Part shown: in pieces, positions 37,444 through 48,882 of the stretch
How positions within the stretch are numbered: position 1 is the first letter of the stretch
How the letters are laid out: each line of letters begins with the position of its first letter
Assembly: GCA_030544235.1 (NCBI GenBank)
Contig: CM060468.1
Location: forward strand, 11,066,258 to 11,130,257
DNA: 64,000 bases
Direction of reading: 5' to 3'
DNA from: Lepturacanthus savala
Lineage: Eukaryota > Chordata > Actinopteri > Scombriformes > Trichiuridae
Notes under the pieces: model-generated
What the model saw: the letters and a program-made list of their open reading frames with translations, nothing else
Database searches by the model: none
Told to the model about the DNA's origin: nothing
Made by a program: the position numbers and the translations under genes

Positions 37444-39269
37444 CACTCTGACTCTCTTCTTCATCATCTCTGCTTATCTTCTTGTCTTTACCCCCCCACC
37501 CCCACCCCCACCCACCCATCCACCCTTGGCTTCTCCCTCTTAGAAAGCAGCAGGGCTTAAGGTTGTGGTTTCATTACACTGTTTGTTTTTCTCCCTGGAG
37601 TCTACGGGTCATTAGTGTTATTGATGGATCCGCGGCGCGGTCCCAGGGAGCCGGGCAGGACAGAGAGGAGCAGCCGTGCACATGTTTCTAATATGACGGG
37701 TCTAATCAGGACAGGCGGATCCCTCCCGGAGCCTAGTTTTTTTTTTGTTTTGTGAAATCTCGTCTCGTTCCTTTGCTGGCGGAGCAGATTAAAAAAAAAT
37801 CAGCTCATCGGGCCATCAACTTGTTTGAAGGAGCGTAGGAGGGCAACGACTTCAACCTCATCAGTACAATCTTTGCATCTTTATTAAAGTTGATTATAGA
37901 AGGAGCCGTTCATTCAAGTGCTCTCACTTGAATCAGGAGTTACATGTTGCACGCCATCCAGTGGTGGACGTAGCAACGTGCACCTACCTCTATATTTAGG
38001 TTGCAACTGTTCAGCATTGAAATGTATAAATTGATTGAATAATAAGTATGGGTTCTGGTCTGAAACACACACGTTCAGGCTCACACACACACGCGAGCTG
38101 TCGCGTTAGGACCAAAGATGCCTCCTTCGCGCAGTACGGACTCCAGAGTGTGGGAGAGTTCCTTGATACTCATCTCTTTTTTTTGCAGCCTTGACATTTC
38201 TACATTTATTTTTCCAGCCAACAAGCAAACAAATGGTGCAGGACGTGTTGAAATGAATTCCCCTCCTCATTCTTTTTTATCTGAGCCGACAGCTTTGTCA
38301 GCTGGAGTTCAAAACGCCGCGGCCTTCTGGGAGCTCCGGTTCAATGCAGAGGGCCAGAAATTATCTCTGGGACGTGAAGTTATGGCGGCAAAGTGATAGA
38401 ATCTCTTCGCAAAATCGCGCCGTATGCTTAATTACAGCGAAAAAGTACCCGTGATGCGATCTTACCTTTTACGGGCTATTTCATCGCCAGTTTCCTGCAA
38501 CCTTCTCTCCCTCTCTTTCTCTCTCTCTCCCTCGCCGCTGATAAGCCAGCCTGCGTAGCTGCAGCAGCGGGACATTTTCACCCGTCCAAAAGCCTTTTTT
38601 TCAGCACAAAGAGCGCGCTTGTTACGAGGCGCTTGTAATGAAACAAAACTTTCTTTCATTGCTGAGATCGTTTTAATGAAATGTTGTCCGAATCCGCCCC
38701 CCGCCCCCCCCCGCCCCCTGCCTTTGAGCGTTAATACAAAGATGGCTTCTGTTCAATCGCAGCATTGGCTTCCGTCACAGCTACTTCTCCGTCGTTTAGG
38801 CGTCCACCGCCGTGCCTACCCCCTCGCGTCTGTGGCGCCGCGCGCGTTCCGCCGTTGCAGAGGGCTCCGGCGGCCGGCACGGTGACCACCCAGAGCTTTA
38901 GTGGATGGATGGTCTCTCTGGGCCTGTTTGACTGGAAACAGGTGTGTGTCATCTGAAGATGAAGGCCCCGGCCGATAAACATTATTGGAGTACATCTGCT
39001 GCTTGTCACAACACAGGGCGAGCCGGAGCGGCCCCCCCCATCCATCAGCCGGGGTGTGGGTGTTGGGGGGGTGGAGGGGGTTCTCCATCCTCCGCTGGCG
39101 GGCCCATTCACCCATCACTCACCCCAAGGATGCTGGGATGGGTGCATGTTCGGTCCAGGCACCTGCCTGCCTCTGCCAGACCACAGCCCGCCTTCGGCCG
39201 ATAGAAGACAAAATGCTCCAGTGCATTTGAAAAATGCCTCAGGGTTCTCTCTCTCTCTCTTTGACACCC

Positions 39270-39303
<34 letters not shown>

Positions 39304-40436
39304 TAGACCACCAGTCTACGCTGCTCAGGTGCCTCCCACACCCCCATCCACTTTAGAATACTGTCAGAGAGGCAGGCATGGCCTTAATGCTTGACCTTCC
39401 ACTGGTTGATGAGAGATGCCTGGTAGTAGCCTAGCGAAACCCACACACTGACACACGCGCACACACGCCCCGTTCACACCCCCAACCCACCCACCCACAC
39501 TCAGGTCTCAACTGACATGACAGCTGGAACCTCTCTCTCTCCCCCCCCCCCCCCTTTTTTTCCCCGCCGCCATACCTTAACCACGCCACCCCACCTCTTT
39601 CAGGGATCACAGAAATCAATACCATGCAACGCTGCATTCACAGCACACAACTCAAAAGACGACGGTTGAAAACAGGTGTCCACAAAACGTGTTTTATTGT
39701 TATTTATTTGGCTCGTGGCTGTTGTTCTCACTGTTTTAGTCCAACCGGAGATGATAAAGACAGAACAGTATCACGGAGGAAATTTTTTTAAAAAAAAGCA
39801 ACGGTGAGACAGTAAAAATGGAATATATCAATCTTCTATACACAATCAATGTAGCACCACTGACACAGTAGGTTATGACTCATATAACTGGTACTGACCT
39901 GAGATACAAGAATGAAACACTCTTATTTCTGTATTAAAAAAAAGGCTTCCGATACTGTGAGACCATATACATGTTTACATATGCTGCAGGAAAAAAATAT
40001 TTACATCAAATGCATCATTTATATAAGCTGAAAAGTCTATAAACAGATGTGAAAGAAGTGCAGCGCATGCAAGTATTGCCTGCAGTAATTTTTTGCGCCC
40101 AGCACACCGCGCCACGATAAGAAAATAATGAATGGCAATAGACGGAGAGTGTCTGCGATCCCGTGAGCCAGAGTGTTGAAATAACTTAGAGTATGGACAG
40201 AAAAATATCCTCAGAGTTATTTATAAATCTAGGTGTGCGGGGGAAAAAAAACTAAATTGTGCAAGGTGAGGGTGGGGGTGGGGGGGTGGGGGGGAAAGTG
40301 AATGAAAAATCTAAATCAAAGCCATTTAAATGTTTTATGGATCATTACGATAGTAGTTGCATGAGGATGCAAATACTGTTTGCATGGTGTAAGTGTTGCA
40401 ATAAATATAGAAACAATTTGATTTTTGATCTTTTTG

Positions 40437-40439
<3 letters not shown>

Positions 40440-40498
<59 letters not shown>
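40440..40498. repeat. (TA)n microsatellite
   Basis: About 29 perfect TA units, lying between the two convergent 3' ends. Confidence 0.97.
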
Positions 40499-40500
<2 letters not shown>

Positions 40501-40682
40501 TTAATTTTTGGGACTTATTTACTTAACCTTCACAAATCGAAAGGAGCCAACAGGATTACATTTGACTGTCATTACAGTGCGATCACATGTGAGAAATAAA
40601 GGTGGATTGATTGATTGTGGCTGCAGCCCGGAGCGCAGATTGCAGCTGTAGCGACACGTTTTCTGCAACGGAATCCTGATGT

Positions 40683-40688
40683 TTTATT
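40683..40688 (-). terminator. candidate polyadenylation signal for the megf6-like gene
   Basis: AATAAA on the minus strand about 240 bp after the proposed stop. Another AATAAA lies only 35 bp after the stop (40887-40892). Others lie at 39693-39712. Which one is used cannot be decided from sequence. Confidence 0.3.
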
Positions 40689-40926
40689 TGTTCAGAACAA
40701 GCAACTAAGTCGATTTCTCCGCCGGCTTTTGAGGCACTTCCGATATTCCGTTATGTTCCCCTTCAAGTCCTCACAATGTTATTGCTTTTACATTTTCTTC
40801 GTGACACGTAGCAGAGAGAGCGAAAACGTTTGGTTGTAAAAGGTCAAGAGCGCCGGTGTTAACAAATATAACGCAGGTATTTGCTGTTTATTTCTAAGAA
40901 GTCGGTGTACCCCCAGACTTTAAATC

Positions 40927-41024
40927 TTAAGACAAGTAGGTTTTGCGGCTTATGGTCCTTTGAGAGCGCTTCACACGCCAGCTCCGCTGGTTGATGATCT
41001 CGAGCTCCGGGCTCAGTGATGGAG
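40927..41024 (-). CDS. megf6-like: probable C-terminal tail exon with stop
   Basis: 98 bp from acceptor ggtgctcag| (AG at 41025-41026) in the phase required by the previous exon. It reads APSLSPELEIINQRSWRVKR then SQRTISRKTYLS and TAA at 40927-40929. The tail is short, basic and cysteine-free, with no membrane segment. MEGF6 also ends in a short cysteine-free tail after its last module. The exon is supported by phase and splice site only. Confidence 0.55.
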
Positions 41025-43708
41025 CTGAGCACCAGTTTCATAAAAAACACACAGTAACACACAGTAACACCGGATCACCTTTACCAAGAAGATGTGAGTA
41101 ATACTACATGGAGCCAGGCCCTGTCAGGAGCTTGTGCCTCTGCTTGGGTTATGTGGTTTTGCTGCCTGCTCTTCTCTTGCTTTTGGACACAGAAAAGTTC
41201 AACACTCCAGGGGTTTGGTGAAGCGGAGCTGAAAAGAGGGGAAAGGAAAAAAAAAAAAAAGCAAGAAGACATCAGCACTATTTGAAAATCAAAAGCAAAT
41301 GTTCTGGGGTTTCTGGAGGAGAAGTAACTGGTACGTAGCCTCCCGTGTGCTTGGCTTTGAGGAGGTAAAATGAAGACAGCTTGGAGCTTGGCTCCATGCT
41401 GGGTGCACATTAAAATAACTGTCAGGAGACATGAGCGGCTATTGAGAGAGACAGGGTGACACACGGTGATGGGGCTCAGCCTCTCACACTTCATGACACA
41501 GTATTTCACTAAAGCTGGTTCAGCTTTACGGCCCGTGACCTTGTGCATGCCTGTGCGCGCGTGTGTGAGGGTGTGTGTGTGGCGACGAGAGCTCGGGTTT
41601 TTACCTTCGCTACAGGTGGGGCCCAGCCAGGTGAGTGGGCACAGACATCGGCCAGTCGTTCCGTCACAGTGGGCGCTGTGGGAGCACTGGCACGACAGGG
41701 AGCAGTTGGGGCCGAAGCGGTCGCCACCGCAGTCTAAGATAGAAAAGTTGGATGAGATGAATGAGAAAGAATAGGGAGCTGCATTATATAGCTGTGGAAA
41801 AAATAATAAGAGACCACTGCAAAATGATCATTTTTTTTGTTTGAGTTTATAAACCACTGACAACATTTCCTCCAAATTTCAAATAAAAATGTTATCGATT
41901 AGAGCTTTTATTTGCAGAAAATGACAAATAGTCAAAATGATCGAACAATGCAAAGAAACAAGATCAAATTCACTTTAAAACATTACAATACTAATGTTTA
42001 AACTTAAGAGTTCAGAAATCAATATTTGGTGCAATAACCTTTATATTTAATCAGAGCTTTCATGCGTCTTGGCATGCTCTCCACAAGCCTTGTTCATTGT
42101 TCTTGGTTCAGGTTTCACCTAATCAGTACCTCTTTAAGCAGAATGAGGTGTGCATGTGTTGGAATTTAACACTGGACGCTGCGATGGGATGGCAGGAATA
42201 CATGTAGAGATGCTGATTTTAGAAAAACAAAAAAACAAAAACGCAGTGGTCTTTTATTTTTTTCCAGAGCTGTATATATAGGGGCTGTTTCAATAAAACA
42301 TAGAAGGTGAATTCTACCTTTCTCACATCTCTGCCCTGTTCTTCCTGGAGGACAGAGGCACCGCCCGGTTGAGGGGTCACACGGGGCCTCACCGGCGCAG
42401 TCACATGACTTTTCACATCTCAACCCGAATCTGCCAAGTTCACATCCTGAGAAGCAAAACCACACAGGCACAAATGTCTTACTGTACTTTCTTCGACGTT
42501 ACAGTAATTCTCCATATGCATAACCTACATCCTCACAACCTAATTTGCCCAATATTCCCAGTCAGTCAATTGTCCAGATTGCTTTTGGGCAATTAGTCAT
42601 CCTATATGTGAAAAAAAAAAATGCATCACACATGCATATAACCAGTCACAAATGTGCAATTCCGTCACAAGCGGACACATGTTATAGATAAGCAAACTTC
42701 TCCGTTGAATGTGCACGCATATTTCCTCACACGGAGATAGATCCGTGCCTGTTTCTGAAGCCTGTGGCTGCCATGCAGCTGCTCTGCAACGCTCAGTCAT
42801 ATCTCCTGCTGGGACCGAAGTGGCCATTTAGGCGCTCACACTGCGGCGGAGAGCCCCGCGGGCAGGCAGGAGGGCACGGGGACGTAACAGGAACGCATTA
42901 AAGCGCTGGAGAAACACCTGTCTCTCATCAAATAAGCGGCCCCGTCTGCCTGCCCACCTACCTACCCGCCTGTCTGTCTCCCTGCCAGCACACACACTCA
43001 CACCAGCACCATGGAAATGTTCCCCTGGACTCCTCTTATACAGCGTTTGCCCCGTAGCGTCATAGCCGGGCCTCCAGGTGGCTGTTTATTAATGTACACA
43101 AGCGTTTCTGACTTCATGGTGTTCATTAAAAAAAAAAAATACTCAAATTATCCAAAGATGAGCTTATTAGTCTCTTAAAACAGTGATCCAGAATGTATTG
43201 CTCTGCTTAGTTTCCTATTGACGTAACACAAAGTGTTCACTTATACTCACGTCTTTGGCATTGTGGCCCATAATAGCCTGGTGGACACACACATTTTCCT
43301 GTCACATGGTCACAGGTGTGTCCCACCTCGCAGTCACAGGTGAGGGCGCAGTTCATTCCAAAAAACCCAGGTGGACACGCTGAACGGAACAGGAGATGCA
43401 GAATTCAGTTTAAATGTTGCATTTAGGTTCATTAAAGCCACAGAGTGTTAACCGTTTCCTACGGCAGTGAAGAGGGAATGGTTTTCATTTCAGAAAGAGC
43501 TTTTGGTGTCAGGGAGGCGACTTCTAACCTCATCACCAATTTTGTTTTTTTTTCTTTCCCTATAAGAGTGTTTTCATACCGTGCTGGCAGGAGTGGCCAT
43601 AAAATCCAGCCGTACACATGCAGGTGCCAAAGAAACGGTCGCAGGTCGCGTTGTTCAGGCACGGACAGTCCTGGGCACAATCCAGCCCGTACTTTCCCTG
43701 TGAACAGG

Positions 43709-43755
<47 letters not shown>

Positions 43756-46700
43756 AAAGGTGTGACATTTTCAATTAACCAATTAGCAGTATACTTGAGG
43801 AAATTTGGATCGCAAACGATGTGTTTCAGCAGAAAATCCTACCAAGAACGCATTGAGGGGTCAATTTATAAACGACCGTTATAAAGTTTGGGGTCACCCA
43901 GACAATTTAGTGTTTTCTGTCATGGTTTGACTCCCTGGCCGCCCTGTTGGTCACTAAGGGTATTATCTCACCTGTCACCTTGATTGCCACACCTGATTCC
44001 CCTTACCCTCGTTCTGTTCCCACCAATCACTGTTGTCTTCACTTGTATTTAAACCCTGTTTCGGTTGAGTTCTTTGTGTGGTTGTTGTTGCTGTAAGTCT
44101 GTGCCTGTGTATGGCAGCCCTTGCCACCTGAACTCGTAGTTGATATGCTTTTCCCTTTCCTCTGAGATTTTCCTCCAGAGGAGGATTGTTGGATTTTTGG
44201 TTTTGTCAGAACTGTGGATTTTCTGAATTTCTGTTTGATTTTGAACTCTTGTGGATTTTCTGTTGAACCCAAAACAGAATAAACTGATTCCATATGATCT
44301 TGTGCTGCTACTGGGTTCAAATCCCTGACAGTTTTCCATGAGTCACACTTTTATTCACCACCACAAGTTGTAAAATAAATAGAACATATAGTGAAGACAT
44401 TGACAACATTAGAAATAATGATTTTTATTTGAAATAATGACTTTTTTTCCTTCAAACTTGGCTTTTGTCAAAGGAAGGTCAGTTTTCTAGCTTCTCTAAC
44501 CAGCTTAACTGTTGCCCAAGGGTTTTCTAATCATCCATTAACCTTCTGATGCAATGAGCAAACACATTGTACCATTAGAACACTGGACTGATAGTTGCTG
44601 GAAATGGGCCTCTATACACCTATGTAGATATTGCACCAAAAAAACAGACATTTTCAGCTAAAATAGTCATCTACAGTGTATTTCTGATTAGTTTGAAGTT
44701 ATCTGACTGTGCTTTTCTTATAAATATAAGGACATTTCTAAGTGACCCCAAACTTTTGTACGGTAGTGTAGGTCTGTCCAATAAAACTGTCATCCACTGA
44801 CAGTAATTTGCCTGACTACTTATTATTAGCATTTGGCAGCTATGAAAAAGTTCAGCCAACCTGTATTTTGTATTAGTGCTTTCATGCATAACAAAACAGG
44901 TTCTAGTCCTTATCAGGAAGCATCAAATATTTTAAAATCGACAGACAAAAATGACTATTAAACAGCAATAAAACACAAGTTACACAAAAAAAACGAAAGA
45001 GGGGAATATAAACATCAGTTGCAGTGAATCGTCTTACAGTATGGACTACGTCGTCTTGAGTTGGGTTTAAGTATTTGCGCATAACTTACTTCACCTCTGG
45101 AGCAACACGTGTTCCCCTCCAGAAGTATCTCTGCTGTGTGCGCTGCATGTTTCATACTTGAATAGCATTTGTATTTCTGATTTCCCGTGAGGACAGTGCG
45201 GTTTTCGCTGAGTTCTGACTATTTCCCGGCGTATCCTGTCTCCGAAGCCGTACCTGTGTCACAGCTGGGTCCGGTCCAGCCCAGTCCGCACTTGCAGGAC
45301 CCGTCGACGGGATCGCATATCCCTCCGTTCTGACAGCTGCATGTGCTCCTGCACTGCAGGCCGTAACGCCCCCTAGGACATCCTGGAGAAACATTCAGAG
45401 ATCATCAGAATGAGGGGGAGAAAAAAGAAAAAAAAAAAAGCACAGGCGTTTCTGCTCCATTCTGCAACCACACCAAGGGGTGTAACTCAAAGATAGTGCA
45501 CAGTGTTGTGCTCTGTCTGTCTCTTTCACGAGAATTGCGCTAACCGCATACGTGTTTATTTAAGCAACAGTTCATTAAAGAGATGGCAAAGTAGTCTAAT
45601 TTGGCGCTGGTATAAAAGAATAATCATGTTTCTCTGGGTCATTTAGATTGGGATAACAATAAGGAAGCGGCCTTTGATTTCCCTGTTTATTTATTTGCTT
45701 CCTTGCCAAATCCAGCGACACGGAACACGGAGAACGAGCTACTTATAGGACTCTGTAAACATTCAACAAGAGGAACTTAAGAGGTGGCATGTTCAAATGC
45801 ATGCAGGAGGCTGAAGAAGAGAACATTTAGTGCGGGGCAGCGCTGGAAACCCCCCGTTTGCAATCCAGCCGAATTGCTGATAAAGGGAAAGATTAAGAAA
45901 ACCAAACTGCGCCTCTGTTTCCCGGGGAAAACAGCCCTGTGATCATCAGAGGCCTCACACTGAGGAAATGGAGAATTTGTTACTTAAATATACAGGGAAA
46001 AATGTTGAAAAACAGACAGAGATTTGAGCGGTTGTTTTTTTGCATTGCTCAGTGACGCCTACGGCGTCGTCAGGGCCGATCATTCCCGCTGACGCACGTC
46101 AGAGATGAGTCGAATAAAAAAAAACGAAGTGGGAAAACGGGTCATTCCAGCAGACTTTGTTTTTATTACAGTTTAAAAAAGACTCAGAGTTGAACACTTT
46201 CAGCACAAGTGCAGTTATGATTATGATTATTTTTGTTTTTCTATCATTTTTTATCGTTTTCCTCACAGCTTAAGGTTGCGGCTGCTTTCTTACATTAAGA
46301 CAAGTGTTTTCTGTATTGAGGGATGAGGGATTATCAAAGGAAATATGAACTAATCTGCAAACATTTCCACGACAGAAATCTGACTTTTGTTGACACTTTA
46401 GAGTCAAAGTTTCCTTGGTAACAATATTCTATCAATGTCCAAAACACATTAAAATTTGTACATGGGAAAAAAATGTGTTTTCACCTCAACTGCTGCATGT
46501 ACACTTCTTCTATATCAGGTGTTTTATGGAATTAATGGACATAAAGGTGTGCATATTAATACAGCTCTGGAAAAAAATAAGAGGCCACTGCAAAATTATC
46601 ATGTTTTTTTCTGATTCTACTACTTATAGGTATGTGTTTGGGCAAAAAGAACATTTTTATGACACTATGTCCCCCGAATTCCAAATTAAAATATTGTAGA

Positions 46701-48841
46701 AAATGATAAATGGTCAAACTAATAAAAGGGATACAATGTTTTCAGACCCCAAACAATGCAAATAAACAACATCTAATTCATAATGTTTACACATAAGAAG
46801 AGTTCAGAAATACATTTTTGGTGCAATAACCCTTATTTTTTTTAATAAGGGCATCTTGGCATGCTCTCCACAAGTCTTTACCATTGTTCTTGGTTCAGGA
46901 TTCATCTTATCAGTGCCTCTTTAAGCAGAATGAGGTGTGCATGTGTTGGAATTCAACAGACGCTGGAACAGAATGGCTGGAATACATGTAGAGATTCTGA
47001 TTTCAGAAAAAAAATGCAGGGGTCTCTTCTTTTTTTTTTTAGAGCTGTGTATGAAGTGGATCAAATCAGAACATTTAAACTGTTTAACATGAAAAATAAT
47101 CCTCAGCGTGAGCCGTTCCATCAAAACAAAGCGTCAACAGTTTAGTTTCACCTTGTTGGCAGGCCTGTCCCGTCCTTCCAGCGGCACAGATGCACCTCCC
47201 TGTGGCTGCGTGGCACTGCCCTCCTTCTCCGCAGGAGCACAGCTTGGCACAGTCCTTCCCAAAGTAACCGCTCGGACAACCTGCAGAAATAAAAAAAAAA
47301 AAAAGGTCTTCATTCAGCCGTACGGACCGAAAAGGTTGTGATTAATAGCTTAATTTCTTTCCATTTCTTGTGGCCTGCCTCTGTGGTGCCTGACTAGAAT
47401 TTTCCACCACAACAACAGCGGAGCAGAAATCCCCTAAATGCTAACCACATAACATGAAATTAAAGGAGCGCAGAGACAAAGACTCTTTTTTTTTTCTTTC
47501 TTTTTTTCAATTCTGGAGTACAAACAGGTGCGGGGGCTTCTCGACTCACTCGAGTTGCAGTCGGCTCCGACGAAGCCAGGAGGACAGTAGCAGGCCCCGG
47601 TCCTGAAGTCGCAGCGACCACCGTTGCCGCAGCTGCATCTGGACTTGCAGTTTGGCCCGAAAGTCCCCGTTCGACATCCTGGAGACAAACCATACGCCGT
47701 TGAGCAACACTCGCGGGATCCAGCTGACAGGTTCGCTTTGTGTTTATTGGAATGTATTTTACAGGCGACTTTACAAACCAAACGCCCTCCGCGCGGATGA
47801 CATGGATCCAAAATGTATACACTACAGTTTGAAAAGTTTTAGAACAAACATTTTGAAGTTTTTATGGAAATTTAAGCAGTTTAATTCCAATGAATACCTT
47901 ATAGATTTATTAGATCCCTATATATATATATTTTACTGTATATATGACAGGAGGGAGTGTATTAATACTGTCCCATGTTTCAAAAATGCTCAATCCACAG
48001 AGAAACATACACAGCCTGTATTCAGAAACTGTGCCTTAAGACAAGGAGTCATGACTTACATGAAGTTGTGATGTCACTACTATACAGTCACCACCAACAC
48101 CCCCTTTTCACAGCCATTTAAAGAGGAGGAGAGGCTTAGAAAGAAGCTTGAGAAAAGAAGTGTAAAACTTTACTAAGATGATCTTTGGTCCTTAAAATCC
48201 TGTTAGGGATGTCAAAATTCCAAATAAAAAACAGGAAATGTATAAATTTAAATGGTACAAAAATAAGCAGTTAACTACCCGACCCAATAACCTGAGATAT
48301 CAATTTTCAGCAATCAAGTAATAGTTAACAACTTACAGCTTTTCTGCAGGGATGGACTTAAATAAAGTTAATGGTTAATTAACCCCCCATCTATATATCA
48401 GCATGGATGAAGCCTGATGTCTGGGTCTTTTCTAGGACTAGACCTCTAGAGCTAAGCAGAACCCCATGATCTAGACCTAGTTAGTGAGGAGTTCATCCTA
48501 CAGCAAGATAATCCACACCGTACCTCTGGGCTGTCACATCATCATCTGTCAGATGACACATTAAACGATGCAAGTTTCAATAAAAACTGAAAAATGAAGG
48601 CGTTCTAAAACTTTTGACCGGTGGTGTATGTTTAGCTTTAATTTATGAATGTAATGGAAGCAGCCAATGAGCAAACAGCGTACTCACGTATCTGACAGCG
48701 CGCCCCGTAGTAACCGGGTAAACAGCTGCATTTCCCAGTCACCGGATGGCACTGCTCCTGATCTCCTGAACACTGGCACAGCTGGCTGCAGTTTTGGCCA
48801 AACATGCCAGCAGGACATGCTAAGTTGACACAACCACACAC

Positions 48842-48882
<41 letters not shown>

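Larger units (their letters stand above)
34101..40926. other. intergenic region between convergent mecom and the megf6-like gene
   Basis: No gene supported. Contents include a small minisatellite near 34796-34885 and possible inverted ends of a short element at about 35125-35437 (gcaaaaactgaa and ttcagtttt). An A run lies at 36087-36107, with TG, GA and CCCAC simple repeats at 36540-37520. A CpG-dense stretch lies at about 38280-38880 and a (TA)n tract at 40440-40498. Confidence 0.6.

Noticed and set aside
36540..37540. CRISPR-like or structured tandem array
   Set aside because: Only simple dinucleotide and CCCAC repeats without unique spacers, in a vertebrate genome.
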